From: Euphorbia lathyris
Lineage: Eukaryota; Streptophyta; Magnoliopsida; Malpighiales; Euphorbiaceae
NCBI RefSeq assembly: GCF_963576675.1
Contig: NC_088916.1
Span: 55,739,001 to 55,803,000, forward strand
Direction: 5' to 3'
Length of the DNA stretch: 64,000 nucleotides
The notes beneath the pieces are model-generated. The model saw nothing but the letters and a program-made list of their open reading frames with translations, searched no databases and had not been told where the DNA came from. The translations under genes and the position numbers were made by a program. This document shows positions 23,300-35,475 of the stretch, in pieces; the first letter of the stretch is position 1; each line of letters starts with the position of its first letter.

Positions 23300-23880
23300 A
23301 GATTATGCTTGGAACTACGGTTTGACACGGATGGATATTGTCACAACCGCTGGAGCCATTTTATCTAGCTTCGAATATCTTGTCTCCGCATCCTTCAACA
23401 TTTTGCTAACATAATAGATGGGGAACTGTTGACCTTCTTCTTCTTGAATAACCACGGTGCACATAACTTTATCCATGACAGATAAATACAAATGTAGGTC
23501 TCCCCTTCAAATTGGTCTGCTCATCAAGGGTGGTTCTGCTAGGAATTGTTTTGTACCTTGAAATGCTTGTTGACAATCTTCCTAGTACGATGATCCGCCC
23601 GTTCAACCTCTGGATCTTTCTCACCCTTTGTGGGGCTTTCATTTAGGCGCTCTTTTCACCTTTCTCCTCGTAGGGCTTTTATTTAGGCGCTCTTTTCGCC
23701 ATTTGCCTCGTAGTGCTTTTACTTTATCTAGATTTGCTCTAACCCCTTTTTGGCTAATGATGTAGTCAAGGAATTTTTCTGAAGTGACTTCGAATGTACA
23801 CCTCTCTGGGTTGAGCTTTACTTTTCATGCCAGTGTTTGGCACTGGTTGCAGTATTAGCAATTCCCTTGTACTTGTGGGT
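23300..23880 (-). pseudogene. gypsy RT C-terminus and RNase H start, out of order
   Basis: The minus strand reads KLNPERCTFEVTSEKFLDYI, SQKGVRANLDKVKAL (about 23830-23690), then CQQAFQGTKQFLAEPPLMSRP and the first RNase H blocks down to about 23300, with several stops. These blocks belong after the reverse transcriptase N-terminus, yet they lie upstream (5') of gag and protease. The order is therefore permuted relative to any normal gypsy element. Confidence 0.7.
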
Positions 23881-25703
23881 TAGTATTGAAAGAACTCAAG
23901 AAGTGGGGCATATCCTGTCCATTATTAAAAGATTGTGGAAAAGCATAAAAGCTATATTCACTTACCTTGGGGATCAATGGCTTGATCCATGGAACTGACT
24001 TCATAGTGAAAGACTATTTGCATTGACCTTTGTTGGCAAATATCATGTACGATGCAATGTCTCTTTATGGAATTCTTAGTTCATCTTGGAATCAATTTAG
24101 TAATTCCTTTACGTTGGTCCTTGACTCTAGAATGAACAAAGTCAAAGGATAAAACCGAGTAAATATTATATGTCAAACAAATTCATAATAGAATTTTATT
24201 CATGATTGTGTTAATAATACCACATATAACGGTCATAACCATAAAGATTACTACTGCACATAAATATCATAATGAATTCTTAATAAATAACCATAATGAA
24301 AATGGTTTAAGAACAATGTCCTTTTGTATCTCAATGCGCATTAACATCCAAGATAGCATATTTATTTTAAACATCATAAAAGTTATGACATTCTATATTG
24401 GGAAAGATATCTTACATAGTTGCTATTTACTTGCAATCAATATTATGCATCCATGCATTAATGGCATTCAGAGATCATTAATGCCTCGTTTGGATAAAAT
24501 ATAATTAAAGTAAGGTAAGTGATGGTTTAATAATGTAGTTATATATGAAATTACTCTTATATCATTTCATTTGTATAAATAAATAAATACAAAGGGTAAT
24601 TTTGGAAGAAAAAATACATGTACCATGATTCTCCTCCAATTCGGGGTGTATGGAAAATTACCCAAAATTCATCCTCACATACCTTCATATACCATCATCC
24701 AAACAATCTCTAAGGAATTATCATGTATATCCTAAGAATTTTACATAAATTAATGTTCTGATCCAAAACTGACACTTGCACTATTTTGTAGTTAGCTCAG
24801 GGTATGGAAGTTTCGTTTATCCAATTTGGTAATTCATCAGTCCATAATGGCCTTAATAATTAGAGACAATTACATGATAATCACAAATAGATTCAATATG
24901 TTCAAGTCTCTTACGTTGGTAAAAGAAATTCTAACAATGTCAGATAAACAGTTTTTATTATGAATAAACACATCCTTGTAAAAAAAGGGAATGAAATAAC
25001 TGTTTGACAAAACAATATTCAAAAATATGAATTTTTGATATTAAAAGTACTATATATGAGAAAAGCCATACATAGATGGTGAATTGTACAAGAAAAACCA
25101 AATATGATTTTTTTGTAATTTCTTCTAATAGTTGTATTCATGTTCATCCAAAAGACTGGTCAGACCTAAATTATCTGTAATTACACGAGCCTTTTATGAT
25201 ATCTTAATATTAGTGATAAAATCACCTTGAATGGATGAATTTTTTTATAAAATTCTAAGATTACGGATCTTATACATGCATCTTGTACTAATTCAATGAT
25301 AATGACATATTATACTCGTCATGCATACAAATATAAGGCATATTGAGCATGCAAGATTTAATGAAAGATTTGTGTCTATTACTTTATCTTTCACAATTTA
25401 TTAGATTTATCATAATAACATGTAATGTTCATAGCACTTTATAAGAGTGAGGGATCTCAATTTTCTTTAATTAAAAATGGAATAAGAAAGGGGAGGAAAC
25501 TTATCTTTTTTCATCATAAAGTTCCAGATTTAATGTAGAAAACTCTTTCCCACCAATATATGGAGAACTGTATCTTTGGATAGATTTGTTGTACTGATTG
25601 AGCCAAGGTTTGAGATTGTGATTTCTATTCCGTTGACTCCATTGTTTTGTTCTTTGTGAAACTCTATACAATCAAGATTTTATGATCTTATGTTTGTTAG
25701 AGA
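23881..25703 (-). other. gypsy 5' interior, no coding signal
   Basis: About 1.8 kb of AT-rich DNA lies where gag is expected. No gag N-terminus is readable. A possible MITE lies at 24482-24715. Confidence 0.5.
24482..24715. mobile_element. possible MITE
   Basis: The ends are loosely inverted: GCCTCGTTTGGAT on the left and ATCCAAACAATCTC on the right, with AAGTAAGGTAAGTGATGG opposite CCTCACATACCTTCATATAC inside. No target duplication is clear. Confidence 0.4.
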
Positions 25704-25704
25704 T

Positions 25705-25721
25705 CCACGCTCACCGCACCA
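25705..25721 (-). promoter_or_regulatory. primer-binding-like site of the gypsy element
   Basis: Two bases inside the 5' LTR, the minus strand reads TGGTGCGGTGAGCGTGG. The TGG start fits pairing with a tRNA CCA end. I could not name the tRNA. Confidence 0.6.
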
Positions 25722-26538
25722 ATTGATAACTCGGGGAAAAAACCTTGATCGGAGCACTTCCCTGTGAGGCGCCGTTGGGATCGGCCAGGGACACTCCGAT
25801 GCCAAAGTCAGTAATATTTCTGAGAATAAACTGTAAGCACAAAAGTAGAGAATCAGTAAGTGTACCTTTGATCTTAGGAAGCTGGGGTATTTATATAGGT
25901 TTCTGTAACCTTCAGCATTAATGGGGAAGCAGGTGAAGAGTCATGTCATTACTCATCTTTAATTGCTATCAATTCTCCATTAATCCCAACATTTAGCATC
26001 GAAACCCTCAGAGTTGGAGTATTCGAACAGTCAAGTCTTTATTCCCTTTTAATGGCTATTAATTGCCATTTAATTGTATTTAGGAAAAAGTACAAAAATA
26101 AACCTTGTGGTTACGTCCATTTTCGAACAACACCCATGTGGTTTAAAAGTTTGCAAAGTGGTACCATGTACTTCATTCCGTTAGCAAACACATACCAAAT
26201 TGACTAACGGTGTTAAAAGTCAAAAGGAAAAGAGTTAATTTGGTCCTTATATTTATTTATTTTTACAAATTGACCCTCTTATTATCTAATTATCACAAAC
26301 AAACCACAAAATAAAAAGTAAAAATCAAATATACCATTTTTTTCATTTTTTTCATCTTTTTAATTTTTTTTCTTCTTTCTCTTTTCTCTCTTTTAATTTC
26401 CCTCTCTAAAATAAAGCTACCACCATCAATTTTGTTGTAGTCTCTTGATGGTTATTTTAGTAAGAGTTTTTGTGATTGTTCATTCAAGCAGCTATCGAGG
26501 ATAGAGACCTCAAATTCTTAACGTAGCTCTGCAGATAC

Positions 26539-26982
26539 TTACCAGTTAAGGCCGGTAAAGGAATGGACAGCATCGATAAAATGTTGAAGTACAGCAACAG
26601 GGAAAAAAGAATCAGCAGCAGCAATATCAACTTCATTGAGAGCAGGTCCCTGCGAGGCAACATCAGCTTGTACAGAGGTATCAGAAAGAACATCAACGAT
26701 CAACTCAATTTTTTCCGTCCCTTCACCAATAGTGGTTGACAGATGCCGAGAAACGGAAGCTATGATTCCAATTTTTGGTGAAAGAGAGGAGAAATCAATG
26801 CATATCCTACCAAGTAAGGATGAATTAGTAAAGAAATTGCTAGTCCCATAGTGCGAAGATGGTCGTTTGGGGATGGAATCATGTTTGGTATCATCTTCAC
26901 GATGAAGAACGTAACCAAATGATGGGTGGCACCGTCGTGTAAGAAGGTTTGCCCTGGTGGAGATACTGCGGATGTAAGCCAT
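26539..26982 (-). pseudogene. OXA1: captured N-terminal piece of mitochondrial OXA1-like insertase
   Basis: A 147-codon open frame starts MAYIRSISTRANLLTRRCHP and ends AADSFFPVAVLQHFIDAVHS, FTGLNW, stop. The last 25 residues match the conserved start of the OXA1/YidC membrane region in plant mitochondrial OXA1 (AADSFFP-x-A-x-LQ...ID-x-VH-x-FTG-x-W). OXA1 inserts proteins into the mitochondrial inner membrane; full-length plant proteins have over 400 residues with five membrane segments, all missing here. The first part looks like a mitochondrial presequence, with Arg and Ser but no acidic residues. The frame is fully open, so a transcript could yield a targeted peptide, but there is no evidence for that. 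Confidence 0.8.
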
Positions 26983-26991
26983 TGATAACTA

Positions 26992-27225
<234 letters not shown>

Positions 27226-27895
27226 TTATTTTAGAGAGAGAGAAGAGAGAAAGAAGAAAAAAAATTAAAAAGATGGAGAAAATTGTATATTTGACTTTTA
27301 TTTTTTATTTTGTGGTTTGTTTGTGATAATTAGATAATAAGGGGGTCAATTTATAAAAATAAATAAATATAAGTACCAAATTAACTCTTTTCCCTTTGAC
27401 TTTTAACACCGTTAGTCAATTTGGTATGTGTTTGCTAACGGAATGAAGTACATGGTACCACTTTGCAAACTTTTAAACCACATGGGTGTTGTTCGAAAAT
27501 GGGCGTAACCACAAGGTTTATTTTTATACTTTTCCCTTGTATTTATTCTCATTCATGGATGGTAATAAATGCGCCTTTTGGTATTCTTAGATCAGTCAAG
27601 GCGTATGTACGCTTTCCTTGAGAGCTATGGCGGGTCCCCATTACTCGCTCTCATCGGGCGTATCTCGTTATGGCATATCTCGCCATGGTACACGTGGTGT
27701 GGCATAATGCTAGAAACTCCTTCATTTTCTCCATTATTTGCATATTCACCCCTGCATTGATCCTGCAATAATTGTCATTAATTCCACATTAATCATGCAT
27801 AAATATCTCTTTTAGAAGGAATAATGGGTTGCCATTATTTATATTAATTTTCCCTTATTCCTTATTCAAGAATAATTTGGGTTGTTATCATATTT

Positions 27896-29106
27896 TTAAA
27901 TGTTTTTAATGTTTTTAGGTAAAGAGGTGCAAAGTATCAAAAGAAATACTAGGTACTAGGATGAGGATTGGATACAACCACAAGTTATCAAAATCATCCC
28001 CAAGTATTGCATTGCATTTTGTATATTATTTTAAAATAAAGAACTTAAGATATTTGTTAGAATTTATGTTATTTATTTCTAAGTAGGAATTCAATTTTTT
28101 TTTATTAAATTTCTAATTTTATTTTTGGAAGTAGATTCATATTAGTTGGATTTGAAATTTCAAATCCAAATGGGTTAAACTAGTCATGGATCGAGTATTT
28201 TTAGATGGAAGTCTGTTAACTCCGGTCTAAGCCCGTTCAACCCCGGCCCATGAATGTATACGCCTAAACTAAACTCTGTCGTTTTGACTTTTGCGCTGGA
28301 TAATTAGATTTTCTACCAAAATTTTTTTAGATAATTAGATTTAGACAATTCTTCCCCAAGTCAATTCCCAAACGCTACTTGTCTATTCCCTACCACCGGT
28401 CCACTTCGTGAGAAGTGAAAAGGAATTTAAGGTTTGTAATCCCTAAATCTCTAACTCTTTGTTTCTATCATGCTTTGAATTTTCATGTTTAGCACCCTGT
28501 TGCTTTTGACTGAGTAAACGTGCAGCTTTGAGTGTTTATGTACATAACCTTTGAGAAGATTATAAATTTAGAATCTAGCTTTTGGTGGTCAAGTTTAGAG
28601 CTTCTTTTTTGTGTGAATTTCAACTACAGTTTTTTAGTTAACTGATGACGGTGCATGAATTATGATTGTTGCATTTATCTTTTTTGGGGTTACTGAAGTA
28701 ACAAAACCTATATGTTAAGGAATGTTGAAAATGCTTCAAATTAGGTATACTTTTGAGATTGGGGATAAATAAGATTGAATTTTAGAACATTGGTCATCAT
28801 GAAATGGAAAGCTTAATGTATTTCGGTTATATCTGTGCGGAACCAAACTGAATCAATGGTCCATTTGTGTTCGGTTATAACACAAAATTCAATCTGGTTT
28901 GGTTCCTTATCTTCAAAAAAATTTCTATTGGGTTAGTTTTGTAGTTCTGTTCGTTAAGAACCAAACTAACAAATGTTCAGTACTTGCTTGATAACTTTTA
29001 ACAATTTTACGAGGCTGTACATACATACTGTCTTTAACTTTTACCAATGTCTATCAGATCACTGGCAAAAATTGGATATGCTGCCTATCACTTTTACCAA
29101 GTGCTA
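27896..29106. other. intergenic DNA
   Basis: No gene is recognised. The stretch near 28400-28450 (GAATTTAAG followed by GTTTGTAATCCC) resembles an exon end with a splice donor, but no coding frame leads to it. Confidence 0.35.
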
Positions 29107-29193
29107 AAGATGTGTCCCCTAAGAGCTGATCTATATCAACCAACTCTTCTTTGACAGCTAGTGATATAGATCAGCTCTTGGGAGACACATCTT
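29107..29193. repeat. 32-bp stem hairpin with 23-nt loop
   Basis: The arms 29107-29138 (AAGATGTGTCCCCTAAGAGC at its start) and 29162-29193 are reverse complements at 30 of 32 positions. The mismatch pattern and size would fit a miRNA-like precursor or a simple inverted duplication. After it, an open stretch reads SDIDQLLGDTSSKYGISST, so one arm may come from a gene fragment. Confidence 0.7.
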
Positions 29194-30392
29194 CAAAATA
29201 TGGGATTAGTTCTACAAGTGTTGGTTGATAACCACTCCAATGTCAACCAGAAGAAATTGTTCATGAATATCACAAATTCAGCCTATCAAAGTATTATTTG
29301 GCCAGAAAGTGGGAAGAGACATCACCTATATCCGATGCTATACTTTACTGTAATGGGAGAACAATATTTGCATAATAAGAGATAGTTGAAAGGATCTAGA
29401 TGCACTCCATTCACCAAATAGCTATGTTGCATGGAAACTCCTCTTTAGTAGTGTTTCTGTGTCCGTGTCCGTTTTCGTTTGAAGACTATTTGTGAAGGTT
29501 ATGTTTTAGAAATGATGTTTTTGTGCAACATAGCCATTAGCAGTATAGTAACTAGTTTTCAGAGCAGCCGGAACGTAAATCCCATGCCTTCAAAATGTAC
29601 AAGTGATTCAAAATATGAAGACTAATGCTGAAGTTCCAATGTTCAGCCACCAAGTTGTTACACTCCCAAATGCAATTTGATGAAGCTAATAGTACTACTT
29701 GTGCTTATGAGGTATGAGTTTGAATTTTTTTTAAGATAATAGTTATGTAATTATATCTTATATTTTTTCCTTCTCATTCTTTGGAACGATTCAGTCGATT
29801 GTTTACTTGAAAAAACATTTAACTATATGAATTAATTTTTCATTAGCTTATGAAAATAGCTTGTCCCTCCATTGAAGAATTTTAAACTTTCAAGTTTTGC
29901 TAGAAAGAGAGAAGTGAAAACATGGAGTTTGGTTTAAGAGTATGCATTGAGGTAGCAGTAAACAATTATAGCAAAGTTCAAAGAAATTTAATCTTCAAAA
30001 TACAAGAACCTTGTCTGATATAAGTTTTATTTTCCTTTCATTGTTCTTTTACAGTATGAATTCCGCTTTTATCTTAAAATATTTTAGCTTCATTGTGCAA
30101 GCATGTACTGTAGTTTTTCTATTTGAACTTTCTGGCATAATATTTCATAATTTTTCTTTTATGTTTTTACTTTTTCACCTTTAATAGAAGTTTCAAAAGA
30201 GCGAGTTGGAAGTAGATTTTAAACTTCAAATATGCTTGATTTTTTCTTTAATACTTTTGTTTCAATTGTTCTTTAACATCCAAGTCAAATTGATCTGTAG
30301 GTGATTTTGTAGACAGCTGATGTGGTAATTAGTTGCTTTTCATTTTGCTCTCTTCTCTTACAGGGAAGCCACTGAAGTTGCATTTAGTGCAG
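29194..30392. other. intergenic DNA with decayed gene-like scraps
   Basis: Short gene-like peptides occur between stops, for example EEIVHEYHKFSLSKYYLARK near 29245-29310. I could not assign a family. Confidence 0.35.
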
Positions 30393-30574
30393 CAGTAATT
30401 TTCACCTGATCAGTGACTGACCAAGTGAATTTGGTCAGTCACCATTAGATCAAGGCTTATTAAAATCATGTGGTGGAGATTAAAAGTATCCTAAGGCTTA
30501 GATTTACACCTTGTAGATCTAATGGTGACTGACTAAATTTACTTGGTCGATCACTGACCAGGTGAAAACCACCG
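30393..30574. mobile_element. hairpin MITE with 9-bp target duplication
   Basis: The 182-bp element begins CAGTAATTTTCACCTG and ends with the complement of CGGTGGTTTTCACCTG; the arms pair over about 55 bp. It is flanked by identical TTAGTGCAG (30384-30392, 30575-30583). Confidence 0.85.
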
Positions 30575-30583
30575 TTAGTGCAG

Positions 30584-31054
30584 ATGCCATTTTTGGTGAA
30601 TTTGGAAGCATTTGGTGGTGGACGAGATGACCCTGTTAGTGTATCTATAGGAGGTAGTAATCTCTAATTTCACTCTTCTTGGTTAAAAATCATAAGGGTT
30701 TATGTTTGGTTGAAACGGAAATGCATCTAGCTGATGATATCCCAACTTTCTAAATACTACTTCATAATCTAAACAAAATATGCAAAATTTCTCTAAATAC
30801 TACTTAATATGAAAATTAAAATCCTGTGATTGCTTGAAATTTATTGTTTTTTTTTAATAGTGGTAGATAGATAATTAAAGAAAAACTATAGATGGCTTAG
30901 GAGACTTATTGGAAGGAGTATAGAGAGAAGGTTTTCAGGTTAAAGTTGTCTTAAGAAAATGTACGTATCCAAAATAAATTCAGAAAAAAAAGCACCTATG
31001 CCAGTTGAAAGATGGCCTTCGAAGGACAAAAGAATGATGCTCCCTACCAGAATA
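30584..31054. other. intergenic DNA
   Basis: Nothing firm. The sequence around the preceding MITE, once joined, keeps an open frame for about 25 codons after a possible splice acceptor at 30362, then stops. Confidence 0.35.
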
Positions 31055-31484
31055 AGGTAAATTACCCCATGATCTCTCAACTTTGGTCTTATTTTCATTA
31101 TTCTGATTCATTATGGTCCTGGAACTTCAAAAACGTTAAACAACCTCAAAAATGAAAAAGTTCAAAATTAAAGTTGTCTAGAACCACATTTTTTTATGGA
31201 ACCACGTTTCCGATTTCCAAAATCATTATTTTCGGGGTTTTCTCTTTCCTAATAAAACACACCTAAATGACCTTAATACCCAAAAGTTCAAGAAATAAAG
31301 TTGCTTAGAATATCATTTCGATCAGTTATAAAATGGAGGGTTACTTGATATTGGAGTGATCAAAGGTTAAATGGCTTTTATGTTAGTAAATGGCAAAGTT
31401 CACGGACTTTTATGTCCAATTTTAAAGTTCCGGGGTCATAAAGAAAGTAAGACAAAATTGAAGGGCCATAGGTGTAATTTATCC
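31055..31484. mobile_element. Mutator-type MITE
   Basis: The 430-bp element has degenerate inverted ends (AGGTAAATTACCCCATG and the complement of GGATAAATTACACCTATGG). The flanking 9-mers ACCAGAATA (31046-31054) and ACCAGGATA (31485-31493) match at 8 of 9 positions. Confidence 0.75.
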
Positions 31485-31770
31485 ACCAGGATATCATAAA
31501 AGTGATAGAAATTCCCTAGAATATTAGGCAGATATTTATTCCCTAGAATATTAAGCAATACTGGAATAGCCACGTTTGCAAATTCTTCTATGATGAGAAT
31601 ATATTACATAAAAGTATTACTGATCAAACAACTCCTGAAAAAAGGCGGTGTATTCTTGGGACACCTTGGATTGCGTTTTCTCTAATCAACAAGAGGGTTA
31701 TCTGATAATTGGATTCCATCTTTTTTCTGGTCAATATTGGAGCAATAACTAGATTAACTTAAACTTTTTT

Positions 31771-31780
31771 CTATATATTC
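31771..31780 (+). promoter_or_regulatory. possible TATA box of lectin gene 1
   Basis: CTATATATTC lies about 95 bp before the ATG at 31871, a normal distance for a short 5' UTR. AT-rich DNA makes such matches common. Confidence 0.35.
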
Positions 31781-31870
31781 CTCATAGCTTCAACTTAGCA
31801 AAGCAGTAACTAGATTTCCATATATCATTTCCATCCCTTTGCCTGCACTACTCTTCATTCTTCATATACT

Positions 31871-33929
31871 ATGGTAACTAACTCTTCTATGATTTGATTT
31901 AATTATTTTTAATCTGCTTAAATTTATATATATTAATTGCTGAGCCTGAGACAGAGTAATGAAGGAACCAAGAGCAACCGCATTTGTGTTGGACCATGGG
32001 GAGGCCAGAATGGAGTTCGGTGGGATGATGGAGTTTACAACACTGTAAAGCAAGTAATAATCTGCCATGGAGCTGCAGTTGATTCCATTCAGTTTGAGTA
32101 CGACAAAAATGGCACCTCTGTCTGGTCCGACAAGCACGGCGGAACCGGCGGTGTCAGAACTAATAAGGTTGTCCCGTCATTTAATTATATATGTTCCTTC
32201 CTTTCTAGCTATAACATATGAGAATAATATGATATCACCTCCTCATTTTTCAGGTGAAGTTTGATTATCCAGATGAATATCTTGTATCTGTAAGTGGCCA
32301 TATCGGTTGCGTAGTTGATTTTGGTCCAATACTTGTTCGTTCACTTATGTTTGAAAGCAACAAAAGAAAGTACGGACCTTTTGGTATTCAGCACGGAACA
32401 CATTTTTCATTTCCATTATCTTGTGGCAAAGTGGTTGGTTTCCATGGCCGGAGCAGTTGGAATCTAGATTCAATTGGATTTTACTTAAAACCTCTTGTGC
32501 AACAATGTCCTCCGTCCAATATTTTACCATATCAGCAAACATATGCAGCAGCTCAAACTTGTCTTGTGCAACAATGTCCTCCATCCAATATTTTACCATA
32601 TCAGCAAACATATGCAGCAGCTCCAACTTATGATAGAAGAAAAGACACTACTTATGACTCTGAACTGCACATAAACAATCTGCAGGTGGTGTTTAATAGT
32701 AACCCAACCATTGTGAGACCAGTGAAGCCAAGACAGGCAATTTCGGATGGACCTTGGGGTGGTAATGGTGGAATAATATTTGATGATGGAGTCTATACAG
32801 GTGTACGTGAAGTTCATTTAACACGCTATGGAGGTATTGTTTCCATTCGAGCTTGTTATGATTTGAATGGCCAAGCAATTTGGGGAAACAAACATGGTGG
32901 CAGCGGAGGCATTAGATTAGACAAGGTGATGACCAAAAAAAAAAGAAATTTTTTATTAACTTCAATTTCTCTATATGTCTAGCTCACTTGTGTTAATTTA
33001 GTTTATTGTACGATTGGAACAGATAGCTTTTGATTATCCATCTGAAATCTTAACTCAAGTAAGTGGATACTATGGATCAACAATCTTAAGAGGACCAACT
33101 GTTATAAAATCCTTGACATTTCACACCAACAAGAGAAAGTATGGACCTTTTGGTGATGAACAAGGGATTTCATTTTCCTCCAACATTGGAATAATTCTTG
33201 GATTCCATGGAAGAAATGGATGGTTCATAGACAGTATCGGTGTCCATGCTGTAGTAGATTCTCGCACTCCCTGTGAAACCTCCAACAAAATAAATGAGGT
33301 TATTCCTGCCCCTGGAAGGGTGAAAGAACCCTTGGCTTGTTCATGGAGTTCAGGGCCATGGGGTGGAGATGGAGGTAAGGCTTGGGATGATGGAATATTC
33401 TATGGGATTAAGAAGATATTCTTGGCAAAAGGAGAATCTATTATATACTGTATTCAAATTGAGTATGACAGAAATGGCCAATCCGTTTGGTCAGCTAGAC
33501 ATGGAGGTGGAAGTGAAGGAACTTCTCACATGGTAAACATTATAATTAATGTTTTTTTTTTGTTTTATAATCTATTCAATTAACTCATTTTTGTGTTAAT
33601 GAAAGCAGATAAAGTTTGATTACCCAGATGAGATTCTTACAAGTGTGAATGGGTATCATGGGTCATTTACTGGGGATGATTGCAACAGTGTAATAAGGTC
33701 CCTAACATTCATTACAAACAAGGGGAAATATGGTCCATTTGGAGAGGAATTTGGGATTTTTTTTACATCCTCAAAGGCACAAGGTAAGGTTGTGGGGTTC
33801 CATGGGAGGAGTGGATGTTACTTGAATGGTATTGGAGTGCATATGCAACAATGGTCCGGTGAACGTGAACGTGAAAGCTTCGGAGAACGACCAATTATCA
33901 AAAATATTATGAATAAGCTGTTTAATTAA
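31871..33929 (+). CDS. JAL3-like: three-domain jacalin-related lectin, gene 1
   Basis: Coding exons: 31871-31873 (ATG alone), 31955-32167, 32254-32925, 33023-33532 and 33609-33929, all phase 0, giving 572 aa. Three jacalin (beta-prism) domains lie at about 14-150, 238-372 and 407-546, each starting GPWGG. Each is split by an intron just before the [VI]-x-FDYP strand. Jacalin-related lectins bind mannose-type or galactose-type sugars through GPWGG and a later G-x3-D loop; lacking a signal peptide, this one is probably cytosolic or nuclear. The loop reads SWNLD in domain 1, GWFID in domain 2 and GCYLN in domain 3, so domain 3 has lost the Asp. A 69-bp tandem duplication (32494-32631) doubles a 23-residue linker. 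The nearest match I know is Arabidopsis At1g19715. Confidence 0.9.
32494..32631 (+). repeat. 69-bp in-frame tandem duplication in a lectin linker
   Basis: Two copies, 32494-32562 and 32563-32631, encode LVQQCPPSNILPYQQTYAAA plus three residues. They differ at about four bases. The linker joins jacalin domains 1 and 2. Lectin gene 2 has no such repeat. Confidence 0.9.
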
Positions 33930-34101
33930 CTTGTGCAACATAAATTATATGTCTTCCGTTGCTTGTATCAATGTATGCTGATGAAAATAAAGTATCATCA
34001 TAGTAATAAATATTAGTAATTGATGAATATAAGAACCTCTGCAAGGCAGGTTGTTTGTAAGATGATGATCATCACTAAGCACCCCTTTACTAACTTATAT
34101 T
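33930..34101 (+). other. 3' flank of lectin gene 1
   Basis: AATAAA-like signals occur near 33987 (AAAATAAAGT) and 34004 (AATAAATATT), suitable for a polyadenylation region. Confidence 0.4.
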
Positions 34102-34602
34102 GGGTAAGCTATATGCATGGACTTTACTCATTTTCATTGTATTGCAACTAAATTTCAAAACGTAAAATAAAAATAACTCAATTTTATACTTTCTAACATT
34201 ATATTCATTCAACTTCAATTAAAGCTTTAAAATGACCGTTACTGACAGTAAAATAAAAATTGAAAGAATTGATGATATTCTAATCAATTTTAATTTTTAA
34301 TTTTCGTTTTGGGGTTATTTAGATGTTTAGTTAGGAGAGAGTGAATTTTTAGAGAGAGTACTGAAAATGGTAAGTTTGAAAAATAAAAGATGTGGTTTCA
34401 TGGTAACGTTGTTGTAAACAATTTTAATTCTTGAACGTTTTTATTTTGAGTTCGTTAACAATCATTTGGCGCATTAGTTAAACTTTAGTGGTTATAATGT
34501 TAGAAAGTGTAAAATTGAGTGACTTTTATGTTATGTTTTAAAATTTAGTGGTTATATAGTGAAAATGAATGAAATTTAATGACCATAGGTGTAATTTATC
34601 CC
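34102..34602. mobile_element. Mutator-type MITE with perfect 9-bp duplication
   Basis: The 501-bp element begins GGGTAAGCTATATGCATGG and ends with the complement of GGGATAAATTACACCTATGG. Flanks are identical ACTTATATT (34093-34101, 34603-34611). It shares its end motif with the MITE at 31055-31484. Confidence 0.85.
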
Positions 34603-34611
34603 ACTTATATT

Positions 34612-35319
34612 GGTAGTTGTTACATAAGTGACTAGAAGGACTACTATATTTTGCGAATGTGTGTAGTGCTCCTAAATAAAACATATCATATTAGCTTTTG
34701 AAAAAGAATTATGATATAATAACATAATCCACATAAGTCATAAATTAAATGAATTAAAGTTAAAATTTAATGGATTTAGTTCATAATGAATCGACACAAT
34801 TAACATGAACAAACAAGTTAGATCACAAACAAATTGATTCATCAACTTGTTAATAACACTTTTAACCACTTATTTGAATTATATATAACATAGGAAAAAA
34901 TGCAAATAAAACCCATTTTGATTTGCAAATAGAGATATAGTTGACTTTGATGCGGCCACAAAATGAAATGTTGATGTTTTGATGATATGTTATGTTATTT
35001 TTATGATGTGACATGTTGATTTTACTGACGTGATACAATAGTATCTTTATGACATGTCAATCAATTTTCAATTCCCATTTTAATGTGTGTGAAAATTAAA
35101 AATGAGGATTTTCTAACACCATAAAAAGTTCAAGGATTAATCAAGACTTAATTAATTCTTTTTACCTATAATAATATAAAAATGATGCACTCAATTTATT
35201 GTAAGTTAGATTTTATAAAAATGCTTATACATTGTATGTACACACTATTTTTAATTATTTGTATTATTAGAATTAATGTATAATTTGATAAATTTTTTTA
35301 TTATATGAGTAGATTAATT
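34612..35319. other. AT-rich intergenic DNA
   Basis: No gene or element with firm borders was seen. Confidence 0.4.
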
Positions 35320-35475
35320 AATTAATACCAACCAATTATTGAATGCTTAAGAGTCTTAAGTCATTTAAGGTAGATCTTGAGTTCGAGTTCTAGCATATCC
35401 ATAATGTTTTAATTGGAAGAGGATCCACCTAAAGGGTCTGTAAAAGCTAATCTCCTCCTCGTTTGGGGACAACTA
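35320..35475 (+). mobile_element. possible SINE fragment
   Basis: A B-box-like AGTTCGAGTTC (35380-35392) follows sequence with TCATTTAAGGTAGATCTTG, and the unit goes on with CATATCCATAATGTTTTAAT and GAGGATCCACC to CTCCTCCTCG. This order resembles tRNA-derived plant SINEs. I saw neither a clear A box nor a target duplication. Confidence 0.4.

Noticed and set aside
29200..29385. Plus-strand frame of 61 codons
   Set aside because: No domain, and other frames here look equally protein-like; probably a decayed fragment.
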